Positions 14,811 to 22,529 of a stretch of DNA of 22,596 bases are shown piece after piece. The notes beneath the pieces were generated by a model. It made no database searches. It worked only from the letters and a program-made list of their open reading frames with translations, and was not told the origin of the DNA. The stretch is from an uncultured Clostridia bacterium (GTDB lineage Bacteria > Bacillota > Clostridia > Oscillospirales > CAG-272), in contig CALCTA010000010.1 in NCBI GenBank assembly GCA_937893945.1, forward strand, positions 1-22,596, read 5' to 3'. The first letter of the stretch is position 1. Each line of letters starts with the position of its first letter. Position numbers and translations under genes: made by a program.

Positions 14811-15533
14811 ATGCTTTCTTATCCTACTGCGCATATAAAGGCTACACCTACGCAGATCGCAAAGACCGTGCTTATGCCGGGAGATCCCAAGAGATCCGAG
14901 CTTGTAGCAAAGAAATTCCTCAAGGACGCCGTTATGTTCAACGACGTGCGCGGCGTTAAAGGATACACGGGCACTTGGAAGGGAGTTCCCGTCTCGGTAA
15001 TGGCGAGCGGTATGGGAATGCCCTCTATAGGTATCTACAGCTACGAGCTTTATCACGGCTTTGGCGTTGAAAACATTATCAGAATAGGCTCTGCAGGCTC
15101 TATGAGAGAGGACGTAAAGGTTCGCGACATAGTTCTCGGAATGGGCGCTTGCACCGACTCTGCTTACGGCAATCAGTTCGGTCTTGACGGAAGCTTTGCA
15201 CCCATCTGCGATTACGAATTGCTTGCAAAGTCTGTTGAGATAGGCAAGGAAAAGGGATTTCGCACTCACGTAGGCAATATCCTTTCGTCCGACGTTTTCT
15301 ATGACGATAACCCCGACAGAAATCTCCTTTGGAGAAAGATGGGCGTTCTCGCTGTTGAGATGGAGGCGGCGGCTCTCTATATGAACGCCGCAAGAGCAGG
15401 CAAGCGCGCGCTTGCTATCTGCACCGTTTCCAATTCCTTGGTTACGGGAGAGGAGCTTTCGGCAGACGAGCGAGAGACCACCTTCGGCGAGATGATAGAG
15501 CTTGCGCTTGACGTTGCTATCTCTTTTAACTGA
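14811..15533 (+). CDS. deoD: Purine-nucleoside phosphorylase, DeoD type, with Asn at the catalytic Asp position
   Basis: A 240-aa hexameric-type PNP that splits purine (deoxy)nucleosides with phosphate into base and (deoxy)ribose-1-phosphate. It shows the phosphate-binding GDPKR (24-28), RIGSAGSM (91-98), MGACTDS (111-117) and VEMEAAALY (182-190), plus RETTF (221-225), the Arg that pairs with the catalytic acid in E. coli DeoD. The acid itself (Asp204 in E. coli, ICTVSDH) is Asn208 here (ICTVSNS, codon AAT). This could shift preference toward 6-oxopurines or lower activity; that is inference. The ATG at 14811 has AAAGGAG eight bases upstream and is preferred over a TTG at 14787. The product feeds DeoB, whose gene starts 8 bp later. 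Confidence 0.94.
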   Translation: MLSYPTAHIKATPTQIAKTVLMPGDPKRSELVAKKFLKDAVMFNDVRGVKGYTGTWKGVPVSVMASGMGMPSIGIYSYELYHGFGVENIIRIGSAGSMREDVKVRDIVLGMGACTDSAYGNQFGLDGSFAPICDYELLAKSVEIGKEKGFRTHVGNILSSDVFYDDNPDRNLLWRKMGVLAVEMEAAALYMNAARAGKRALAICTVSNSLVTGEELSADERETTFGEMIELALDVAISFN

Positions 15534-15541
15534 GGTGAACA

Positions 15542-16708
15542 ATGAAGGCAAAAAGAGTTTTTCTTATAGTCCTTGACAGTGTTGGAGCAGGTGAGATGCC
15601 CGACTCCGCATCCTTTGGAGATGTAGGCGTAAATACGCTCAGGAGCGTTTATAATTCGGGCAAGCTCTGTATTCCTAACCTCACGGCTATGGGACTTGGA
15701 AATATTGACGGACTTTCTTTTCTCGGCAAGACCGAAGAGCCTACCGCGGCAGTCGCGAGAATGAGCGAGAGGTCTATGGGCAAGGATACGACTGTCGGTC
15801 ATTGGGAGATCGCAGGACATATTTCGGCGTCTCCGCTTCCCACCTTTCCGAACGGTTTTCCTGAGGAGATACTTGAGAAGATACGTAAAGTATCGGGCAG
15901 AGAGCTGCTTTGCAATAGCACCTATTCGGGTACTGCCGTAATAGCAGATTACGGAAAAGAGGCAAAGGAAAAGGGTGCGCTCATAATATATACCTCGGCT
16001 GACAGCGTGCTTCAGATAGCTGCTCACGTCGGCGTAGTTCCGCTCGAGGAGCTTTACCGCATCTGCGAGACTCTCAGAGCAGATCTTGTGGGCGATAAGG
16101 AGGGTGTCGGCAGAATTATCGCGCGCCCCTTCGTTGACGGAGAGGACGGTGGCTTTAAGCGTACCGCCGACCGTCGCGATTACTCTCTCGCTCCCCCCGC
16201 AGTTCTTCTTCCCGAGGCTATCAAGGCGGCAGGCAAGGATTCTATTTCTGTTGGAAAGATATCCGATATCTTTGCGGGCGTAGGCTTTACTGAAGCGGTA
16301 AGGACACACGGCAACGATGAGGGCATGGCAGTTACGAGCGAATATATCCGCAAGGATTTTGAAGGACTTTGCTTTGTAAACTTAGTTGATTTCGATATGA
16401 CCTGGGGACACAGACGTGATGCTGAGGGCTATGCCGAGGGACTTTCCTCGTTTGACAGATGGCTCGGCGGCGCAATAGCTGAGCTTCGTGATAACGACGT
16501 TCTTATGATAACGGCTGACCACGGCTGCGACCCTGCTTATCTTGCTACCACCGACCACACAAGAGAATATACTCCGCTTCTGATATACGGCAAAGCTGTC
16601 GCTCCCGTAAACTTCGGAACGAGAGAGTGCTTTGCGGATATTTCGGCAACCGTAGCCGAGCTTCTCGGTGTGGAATTTAGTGGAGCAGGCAAGGCAATAG
16701 AGCTTTAA
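15542..16708 (+). CDS. deoB: Phosphopentomutase
   Basis: A 388-aa cytosolic enzyme that converts (deoxy)ribose-1-phosphate to (deoxy)ribose-5-phosphate, linking nucleoside salvage to central metabolism. It belongs to the alkaline-phosphatase metalloenzyme superfamily: LDSVGAGEMPDS (11-22) gives a metal-binding Asp, GKDTTVGHWE (80-89) holds the phosphorylated Thr region, then VDFDMTWGHRRD, TADHGCDP and TTDHTREYTPLL carry the remaining metal ligands. Full length for the family, all motifs intact. GAGGTG lies four bases before the ATG, directly behind the deoD stop, so the two are cotranscribed. Confidence 0.97.
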   Translation: MKAKRVFLIVLDSVGAGEMPDSASFGDVGVNTLRSVYNSGKLCIPNLTAMGLGNIDGLSFLGKTEEPTAAVARMSERSMGKDTTVGHWEIAGHISASPLPTFPNGFPEEILEKIRKVSGRELLCNSTYSGTAVIADYGKEAKEKGALIIYTSADSVLQIAAHVGVVPLEELYRICETLRADLVGDKEGVGRIIARPFVDGEDGGFKRTADRRDYSLAPPAVLLPEAIKAAGKDSISVGKISDIFAGVGFTEAVRTHGNDEGMAVTSEYIRKDFEGLCFVNLVDFDMTWGHRRDAEGYAEGLSSFDRWLGGAIAELRDNDVLMITADHGCDPAYLATTDHTREYTPLLIYGKAVAPVNFGTRECFADISATVAELLGVEFSGAGKAIEL

Positions 16709-16727
16709 AAAATATTTTGAGGTGCTT

Positions 16728-17141
16728 ATGAAAATAAATGCAAAAGAGCTTGTAGAAGCAGCTTGCAGAGCAAGGCTTGCAGCTTATGCGCCCTATTCCT
16801 CTTTTTCGGTAGGCGCGGCGATACTTTGCTCGGACGGAAAGATATACGAGGGCTGTAATATAGAGAATTCCTCATTCACGCCCACCTGCTGCGCTGAGCG
16901 TGTGGCAATATTCAAGGCGGTGTCCGAGGGACGTCGCGATTTTGTTGCGGTAGCCGTAGTGGGTGGCAAAACGGGCGCTGAGGAATGGGAATTCTGCTAT
17001 CCCTGCGGAGTGTGCCGTCAGGTGCTTGCCGAGTTCTGCGACAAAGACACTCCCGTATTTATCGGCAACAGCCGTGGAGAGATAGACGAGACTACTCTCG
17101 CAGAGCTTATTCCTTATACATTTAAGCTAAAGAAGAACTGA
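16728..17141 (+). CDS. cdd: Cytidine deaminase
   Basis: A 137-aa zinc enzyme that hydrolyses cytidine and deoxycytidine to uridine and deoxyuridine. It has APYSSFSVGAA (21-31), the substrate-binding CNIENSS (43-49), the active-site CAER (Cys55, Glu57) and PCGVCRQ (92-98, zinc cysteines 93 and 96). The length matches the small homotetrameric class. The ATG at 16728 is preferred over a GTG two codons earlier, because the GAGGTG (16719-16724) would overlap that GTG. It lies 19 bp behind deoB and completes a nucleoside salvage set; its usual partner pyrimidine phosphorylase is not in the window. Confidence 0.96.
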   Translation: MKINAKELVEAACRARLAAYAPYSSFSVGAAILCSDGKIYEGCNIENSSFTPTCCAERVAIFKAVSEGRRDFVAVAVVGGKTGAEEWEFCYPCGVCRQVLAEFCDKDTPVFIGNSRGEIDETTLAELIPYTFKLKKN

Positions 17142-17143
17142 AA

Positions 17144-17926
17144 ATGAAAAAAGAAACAAAACAAAAGCTTATATATTTGAGATATATACTTCCCCCCATA
17201 CTCATCCTGCTCGTGCTTCTCATAGGATTTATCCCATCCTACCGCTACGTTGTAGGAGCGGAGGCTCACGAGAGGGTATCTCTTTGGAGCTTAGTGGATG
17301 ACAGCTGGACACTCGGCAGAGAAACGCTGTTTGCAAAGAGTGATGCTACCACTGGAGAGCAGGCGTTCTCAAAGATAACTCTCGGCTTTATAATAGGCTC
17401 GGCGCTTCTGTGTGCCGCGGCGCTTGCATCTGCCGCGTGGTCCTGCTTTGTGGCGCTTAAGCTCTTTATATCGGACGATGAGGATGGAGCAGAGAAGAGC
17501 AGAACTCTATTCGTAACCGTTTTCCCGAACAGAATATTTCTGACAGTAGCAGAGTGTCTTGCTCTGCCTCTGTTTCTATTTCCGTATATTCTGCCCGCTG
17601 TATATGCTCACACTATGGGAATGAGCGTAAAGGTAGGGCTTGCGGCTCCCGACAGCCTTATATTCGCGGCTGTTTTTCTGATAGCTATATCTATCCTCTC
17701 GGCGCTCACCGCGCCTATGGAGCGACAGTTCGACGCTGACGTATTCAAACGCCGCAAGGCTTTTGAGTATGATAGCACCGACGGTCAGAGCGAGAACGAG
17801 GACTATACCTCACTCTTTAGCGCAAAGGAAGACGAGAACGAGCAAGAAAAGGCGATTCGCGCGGCAGAGGCGGAGAGAATAAGAAAAATTCTTCGCAAGG
17901 ATGGAGATAACGAAAAAACAAATTGA
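17144..17926 (+). CDS. Unknown four-helix membrane protein with a charged C-terminus
   Basis: A 260-aa protein I do not recognise. Hydrophobic segments lie at about 13-31, 79-107, 129-156 and 169-190. Residues 32-78 between the first two are probably outside the membrane, and 108-128 form an acidic then basic loop. The last 65 residues are strongly charged and end in a predicted helix (EKAIRAAEAERIRKILRKDG). It starts two bases after the cdd stop codon with only a weak purine tract (AAGAAG) upstream. The pcrA start lies 19 bp downstream, so it sits tightly inside the run. No function can be proposed from the sequence. Confidence 0.75.
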   Translation: MKKETKQKLIYLRYILPPILILLVLLIGFIPSYRYVVGAEAHERVSLWSLVDDSWTLGRETLFAKSDATTGEQAFSKITLGFIIGSALLCAAALASAAWSCFVALKLFISDDEDGAEKSRTLFVTVFPNRIFLTVAECLALPLFLFPYILPAVYAHTMGMSVKVGLAAPDSLIFAAVFLIAISILSALTAPMERQFDADVFKRRKAFEYDSTDGQSENEDYTSLFSAKEDENEQEKAIRAAEAERIRKILRKDGDNEKTN

Positions 17927-17945
17927 TCGACAGAAGGAAAATATA

Positions 17946-20366
17946 ATGGCAGAAATAACACAATTAGGCGCTCGGTATCTTCGTGCCAAGCGCAAATTGT
18001 TTGACACTTATTATTCAGAGCTGAACGCCCCTCAGCGAGAGGCGGTGTTCACCGCAAACGGCGCGCTTCTCGTGCTTGCGGGCGCGGGTAGCGGCAAAAC
18101 GACAGTGCTTGTAAAGAGAATAGTCTTTCTCGTCAAGTACGGCAACGCGTATTACAGCGACTATATTCCGCATAATCTTACCGAGCAGAAGGTAGCACAG
18201 CTTGAGAGAGCGGCGGGTGAGAGTAGAGAGCTTATCGAGGAGATACTCCCCGAATTTATCTCCGCGCCCTGCGCTCCCTGGCAGATGCTCGCTATAACCT
18301 TTACAAACAAGGCGGCAAACGAGATAAAGAGCCGTCTCGTTGCGGCAATGGACGATGAGGATAGTGCTAAAAGCATCTGGGCAGGCACTTTCCACTCTAT
18401 CTGTATGAGAATACTCCGCAGCTACGGCGACCGCCTCGGCTACTCGCAGGGCTTTGCTATATACGACGCAAACGATACCAAGAGTGCTGTCTCCTCGGTT
18501 ATGAAGAGCCTTAATATCGACGAAAAGGCTCTGCCGATAAAGTCGGTGATAAACGAGATAAGCAGGGCGAAGGACGCGCTGATGACACCCGATGACTACG
18601 AGCTTGAATACGGACTTAAGGACTTCCGCAGAAAGCAGATAGCAAGAGTCTATCGCGCGTATCAGGAGCATCTGAAGAACTCAAACGCGCTTGATTTTGA
18701 CGATATTATAATGCAGACGGTGTTCCTGCTCCGAGACAACAAGGATATAAAGGAATACTATCAGAACAAGTTCAGATACGTCTCTGTTGATGAGTTTCAG
18801 GACACCAACCAGGCTCAGTTCGTGCTGACGTCCTTGCTTTGCGGCGGCTACCGTAATATTATGGTGGTGGGCGACGACGACCAGAGCATATACCGCTTCA
18901 GAGGCGCGGTGATAGAGAATATCCTCGGCTTTGACCGTAAATATAAGGACGCGAAGATAATCAAGCTTGAGCAGAATTACCGCTCGACAGACGTAATTCT
19001 TGACGCCGCAAACGCGATAATCGCTAAGAATGTCGGCAGAAAGGGAAAGAACCTCTGGACAGAGCGCAAGGGCGGCTCAAAGATCACCCTCAAGCTCTGC
19101 GAGGAGCAGAACTCTGAGGCGAGATACCTCGTTGATAAGATACAGAGCCTCGTATCTTCAAATCAGTACAGCTTCCGCGATTGCGCGATACTCTACAGGA
19201 CCAACGCGCAGTCGAGCGTCATAGAGCGCACCTTCGCCAAGAGCGGCGTGCCTTACAGAATGCTCGGCGGACTTCGCTTCACCGACCGCAAGGAGATAAG
19301 AGACATCGTTGCTTATCTTCAGTTTATCGTAAACCCTGCGGACAGCGAGCGAATGAAGAGAATAATCAACGAGCCAAAGCGCGGCATAGGCGCAACGACT
19401 GTTGATGGCGTGCTTGCGATAGCAAGAGAGAAGGAGATAAGCGTTTTCGAGGTAATGAGAAACGCGGACGCTTACGTTGCTCTCTCAAGAAGCGCGTCCA
19501 AGCTCAAGGCGTTTGCCGAGATGATAGCCTCACTCCGAAAGCTGCTCTCAAGCGACATATCTCTTGAAGCATTTGTAAATCAGGTGCTTGACCGAAGCGG
19601 ATATAGGCAGATGCTTATTGATGCAGGTGAGGAAGAGAAGGAGAGAGTAGAGAACATCGAGGAATTTGTCTCGGGTGTAATCGAGTACGAAAGGTCAAAC
19701 GAAGAGCCTACGCTCATCGGCTTCCTTGAGGAGAACGCGCTCGTGTCTGACGTAGATAAGTACGACGAGACGGCTGACGCGGTTGTAATGATGACCGTGC
19801 ATTCGGCAAAGGGACTTGAATTTCCCGTCGTGTTCCTGCCCGGAATGGAGGACGGACTTTTCCCGGGAATGCAGACCATAATGGCAGACCCCTCGGAGAT
19901 GGAGGAGGAGCGCAGACTTGCTTACGTTGCGGTAACTCGTGCTAAGGATGCCGTTTATATCATACATACCAAGAACAGAATGCTCTACGGCAGGACGTCC
20001 TGCAATCCTATCTCGCGTTTCGTTACCGAGATACCCGCGCGGCTCATCAACGAGGAGCTTGCGTATGCTCCTCGCACAGACAACCGTCCGCGCACTTATT
20101 TCTCGTCAAGCGGCGAGTCCTACGGCGGATATTCGCAGAGAAGCCGCACCGAAAAGAGCCCGTTTACCCAAGAGCCCAAGCCCGCGCCCTCGCGTCAGGG
20201 ACTTGACTTCAAGGAGGGGGACAGAGTATATCACGTAACCTTTGGCCCCGGAGAGATACTCTCCGCAAGACCGATGGGCGCAGACGTGCTTTACGAGGTA
20301 GTCTTTGACAAGGTCGGCACGAAAAAGCTGATGGGAACATACGCAAGGCTGAAGAAGCTGTTGTAA
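17946..20366 (+). CDS. pcrA: UvrD/PcrA-family superfamily 1 DNA helicase
   Basis: An 806-aa 3'-5' DNA helicase/translocase for repair and for clearing RecA or polymerase from DNA. Motifs in order: LNAPQREAV (Q motif, 26-34), Walker A AGAGSGKTT (45-53), ITFTNKAA (117-124), GTFHS (147-151), VDEFQDTN (281-288), GDDDQSIYRFRGA (309-321), QNYRST, then VMMTVHSAKGLEFPVVFLPGME and the late motif EEERRLAYVAVTRA. A Ser/Tyr/Arg-rich linker leads to a Tudor-like C-terminal domain (FKEGDRVYHVTFGPGEI), as in PcrA. Residues about 66-110 are an extra segment between motifs I and Ia. The ATG at 17946 has AAGGA seven bases upstream; an earlier ATG at 17901 overlaps the previous gene and has no properly spaced site. 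Confidence 0.94.
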   Translation: MAEITQLGARYLRAKRKLFDTYYSELNAPQREAVFTANGALLVLAGAGSGKTTVLVKRIVFLVKYGNAYYSDYIPHNLTEQKVAQLERAAGESRELIEEILPEFISAPCAPWQMLAITFTNKAANEIKSRLVAAMDDEDSAKSIWAGTFHSICMRILRSYGDRLGYSQGFAIYDANDTKSAVSSVMKSLNIDEKALPIKSVINEISRAKDALMTPDDYELEYGLKDFRRKQIARVYRAYQEHLKNSNALDFDDIIMQTVFLLRDNKDIKEYYQNKFRYVSVDEFQDTNQAQFVLTSLLCGGYRNIMVVGDDDQSIYRFRGAVIENILGFDRKYKDAKIIKLEQNYRSTDVILDAANAIIAKNVGRKGKNLWTERKGGSKITLKLCEEQNSEARYLVDKIQSLVSSNQYSFRDCAILYRTNAQSSVIERTFAKSGVPYRMLGGLRFTDRKEIRDIVAYLQFIVNPADSERMKRIINEPKRGIGATTVDGVLAIAREKEISVFEVMRNADAYVALSRSASKLKAFAEMIASLRKLLSSDISLEAFVNQVLDRSGYRQMLIDAGEEEKERVENIEEFVSGVIEYERSNEEPTLIGFLEENALVSDVDKYDETADAVVMMTVHSAKGLEFPVVFLPGMEDGLFPGMQTIMADPSEMEEERRLAYVAVTRAKDAVYIIHTKNRMLYGRTSCNPISRFVTEIPARLINEELAYAPRTDNRPRTYFSSSGESYGGYSQRSRTEKSPFTQEPKPAPSRQGLDFKEGDRVYHVTFGPGEILSARPMGADVLYEVVFDKVGTKKLMGTYARLKKLL

Positions 20367-20379
20367 TAAAAGCAAAAAC

Positions 20380-20419
20380 ACCGCCGAGAGCGACAAAATG
20401 ATCGCCCTCGGCGGTTTTG
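20380..20419 (+). terminator. Rho-independent terminator after pcrA
   Basis: The stem CCGCCGAG (20381-20388) pairs with CTCGGCGG (20407-20414). It extends inward, past one mismatch, through GCGA/TCGC and outward by A-T pairs, with an 8-nt loop, and is followed by TTTTG. It lies 13 nt after the pcrA stop. Confidence 0.9.
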
Positions 20420-20422
20420 TTA

Positions 20423-20451
20423 TAGACTGATTCATAAATTTATGATATAAT
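20423..20451 (+). promoter_or_regulatory. Promoter of the extended sigma-factor gene
   Basis: TAGACT (20423-20428), 17-nt spacer, TATAAT (20446-20451). The -35 matches the consensus at four of six bases and the -10 is perfect. A 10-bp palindrome, ATTGATCAAT (20506-20515), lies in the leader between this promoter and the start codon. Confidence 0.65.
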
Positions 20452-20530
20452 ATTCTAAATCTCACCTAACATTTTTATAAACGCGCGGACTATATAAGTG
20501 AAAGCATTGATCAATCGCTTGGAGAAACAG

Positions 20531-22156
20531 ATGAAAAAACAAGACTTGCTAAAATATTTTGACGACTACTTGCTTGATAAGCTATTTGGCTTTTGTTATG
20601 CAAGAACAAATGACAGCTACGAGGCAGAGGAACTATGCTCGGATATAATCTATTCCCTCGTTAAAGCTGCCAATAGTGATGGAGAGATCGAAAGCGTATA
20701 TCCGTTTATTTGGAGAGTAGCTCGTAATGTTTATGCTGACTTTACTGATAATCGAAGAAAACGCGCGGAAACTATCTATGAAGGCGATTCGGAAGAAATT
20801 TTGCTCGATGTTGCAGAAGAAGATACTTCTGATGATACCGCAGAATTATTAACATCCGTATATCGCAGGATTGCTTTCTTGACAAAAGCATACCGCGAGG
20901 TTATGATAATGTTCTACATAGACGGTCTTTCCACGGCTCAGATAGCCAAAGCGCAAGGAACAAGTGAAGGAGCGGTTCGTCAAAGACTTTTTTCGGCAAG
21001 ACAAAAGATCAAAAGTGAGGTAGAAGAAATGGAAGAAACTTATAATAAGCCCGTGGCGCTTGATAAAATTGATTACGTGATTTGGGGAACGGGTAATCCT
21101 GCGTGGGGGGATCCTCGTAACGTATGCACGAGAATGTTCTCAAATCATATCGTGTGGCTTTGCCACAAGAAGCCAATGAGTGCTTCTGAAATCGCAGAGG
21201 AACTGAACGTTCCCACCGTTTATGTTGAAGAAGAGCTTGAAATCCTCCGCAAAGGCGAAAACGGAAAGTATGGATTTCTTCGTCGTTTGGAAAACGGTAA
21301 ATACGCGCTTAATTTCATTTTGCTTGACAAGGATGTATTCGAAAAAGCAAATGAAATTTATACGGATCAGTTACCAAAGATCTGCGAAACCATATCAAAC
21401 TATATTGAGGAACATAAAGCAGAATACCTTGCTTTCCCGTATTTGAATAAGAAGGTTGATATGAATCTTATTCTTTGGCAGCAGGTATTCAATATTGCCG
21501 GTGCCTTCTCATATTGTGTTGAGTGTGCTTTGAAGAAAAATCATTTTGCCGATATAGAGAAAACAGATCGTCCGTTTAGTGTGTTTGGATATGTAGATAA
21601 CGGCAAGTATTATGGTGGCGGTTGGGATGGCGTTAACGCACAAAACGTGTGCGGATTCTCTAATGTTCATCTTGATAACATCTATATCACCCGTATAAAA
21701 AAGCACTTTCACTGCGGACTTAATGTTTCAAGAGATCCTCAAATCCAACTTGCGCTCCGTGCAATTGAAGGTCTCGATATTACATCATTGTCAGAAACAG
21801 AAAAGGAACACGCTGCAAAAGCTATTGAGTGCGGCTATTTGTATCGCGATGGCGATATGCTTTATACCAAGATTCTTGTAAGCTCTCTTTCTGATAGAAA
21901 CAGACTCTTTGATATTAGTAACGCTTTGCAGAATGGATATTTCGATGCTGATGCTGAAATCGTTGCAGCGAAGGTTGCAGAACTTATCAAAAAATCTGTT
22001 CCCGATTATCTTCTCGGAGAATGGAGATTGGCAAATAACCTTGCGAGTATGCCCATTCTTGACGCAGTTGTTGAATGTCTTATTGAAAAAGGCGTATTAA
22101 CACCTCCCGAAAATGGAATCGGTGCAGAAGGTTGTTGGATGAGTGTGGAAAAGTAA
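20531..22156 (+). CDS. ECF-like sigma-70 factor with a ~375-residue C-terminal extension
   Basis: A 541-aa protein. Residues 1-165 form a compact sigma-70 core: region 2 (FCYARTNDSYEAEELCSDI, then YPFIWRVARNVYADFTDNRRKR) and region 4 (FLTKAYREVMIMFYIDGLSTAQIAKAQGTSEGAVRQRLFSARQKI, 116-160). Residues 203-265 look like a winged helix (HIVWLCHKKPMSASEIAEELNV, then KYGFLRRLENGKYALN), and 405-450 may be a second one (LTSLSETEKEHAAKAIECGYLYRDGDMLYTK). The remainder, with WDGVNAQNVCGF (365-376), is unrecognised. ECF factors with C-terminal extensions are known and often self-regulate; this extension is more than twice the sigma core. No anti-sigma gene is adjacent. The ATG at 20531 has GGAG six bases upstream. 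Codon choice is more AT-rich than in pcrA by eye. Confidence 0.82.
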   Translation: MKKQDLLKYFDDYLLDKLFGFCYARTNDSYEAEELCSDIIYSLVKAANSDGEIESVYPFIWRVARNVYADFTDNRRKRAETIYEGDSEEILLDVAEEDTSDDTAELLTSVYRRIAFLTKAYREVMIMFYIDGLSTAQIAKAQGTSEGAVRQRLFSARQKIKSEVEEMEETYNKPVALDKIDYVIWGTGNPAWGDPRNVCTRMFSNHIVWLCHKKPMSASEIAEELNVPTVYVEEELEILRKGENGKYGFLRRLENGKYALNFILLDKDVFEKANEIYTDQLPKICETISNYIEEHKAEYLAFPYLNKKVDMNLILWQQVFNIAGAFSYCVECALKKNHFADIEKTDRPFSVFGYVDNGKYYGGGWDGVNAQNVCGFSNVHLDNIYITRIKKHFHCGLNVSRDPQIQLALRAIEGLDITSLSETEKEHAAKAIECGYLYRDGDMLYTKILVSSLSDRNRLFDISNALQNGYFDADAEIVAAKVAELIKKSVPDYLLGEWRLANNLASMPILDAVVECLIEKGVLTPPENGIGAEGCWMSVEK

Positions 22157-22163
22157 ATAGAAT

Positions 22164-22203
22164 ACCGCCGAGAGTAAGCGTTTGGTTTCTCTCGGCGGTT
22201 TGC
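22164..22203 (+). terminator. Rho-independent terminator after the sigma-factor gene
   Basis: A perfect 11-bp stem, ACCGCCGAGAG (22164-22174) and CTCTCGGCGGT (22189-22199), with a 14-nt loop and a short T tract after it. The outer stem is the same as that of the terminator before the gene. Confidence 0.85.
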
Positions 22204-22205
22204 TA

Positions 22206-22234
22206 TAGGCTAAAATAGAAAAATGTGATATAAT
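22206..22234 (+). promoter_or_regulatory. Promoter for the short right-end ORF
   Basis: TAGGCT (22206-22211), 17-nt spacer, TATAAT (22229-22234). The -35 is weak. Layout and -35 sequence parallel the promoter at 20423-20451. Confidence 0.55.
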
Positions 22235-22262
22235 TATAAAAAATTGGGAGAAAAATGACGTT

Positions 22263-22529
22263 ATGATTATTAAAGTTAGAGAACAAGTTAAATTATTAGA
22301 TAATGATATGCAAGAATATGGCTATAGCATTGGTTATAAAGCTATGCTTGATGTTCAAACTCCTGAAGCCATCAGATTTTATATTTTAGAATTTTTAGAA
22401 AGAGCATTAAATGCTGTTGAATTAAATGAAACTTGTGCAACTAGCGATTTTGCTGCAAGATATGAAACCTTATCTTCGTACTCACTTTTTAAAAATTCAC
22501 TACTCTTTGTTTTTTCTGTTACTATATAA
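22263..22529 (+). CDS. Short AT-rich ORF of unknown function, 3' part probably not native
   Basis: An 88-aa ORF downstream of a promoter. Residues 1-65 look like an ordinary helical protein (EAIRFYILEFLERALNAVEL, 35-54) that I do not recognise. The last ~23 residues (from RYETLSSYSLF) are antisense to a glycosyltransferase-like reading frame on the other strand and are unlikely to belong to the original protein, so the gene is probably truncated near 22455. The GGGAG at 22246-22250 is better placed for an ATG at 22255, which reads only MTL before a stop that overlaps the ATG at 22263; restart at the overlap is possible. Base composition is far more AT-rich than the rest of the window. Confidence 0.45.
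   Translation: MIIKVREQVKLLDNDMQEYGYSIGYKAMLDVQTPEAIRFYILEFLERALNAVELNETCATSDFAARYETLSSYSLFKNSLLFVFSVTI

Larger units (their letters stand above)
20380..20451 (+). repeat. Terminator-promoter module, copy A
   Basis: A 72-bp stretch joining a terminator hairpin to a promoter. A diverged 71-bp copy lies at 22164-22234. The two share the outer stem ACCGCCGAGAG, the segment TATAGrCT and the end TGATATAAT, in the same order and nearly the same spacing. Confidence 0.6.
22164..22234 (+). repeat. Terminator-promoter module, copy B
   Basis: A diverged copy of the module at 20380-20451. Over the 35 positions after the stem, about 25 match copy A by hand alignment with one gap. Confidence 0.6.

Noticed and set aside
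14748..15551. 267-aa minus-strand ORF
   Set aside because: Antisense shadow of deoD created by its codon bias; no start site or promoter on that strand.
15377..16309. 310-aa minus-strand ORF
   Set aside because: Antisense to deoB and the end of deoD, both of which have every expected motif; the translation is Cys/Arg/Ser-rich with no domain.
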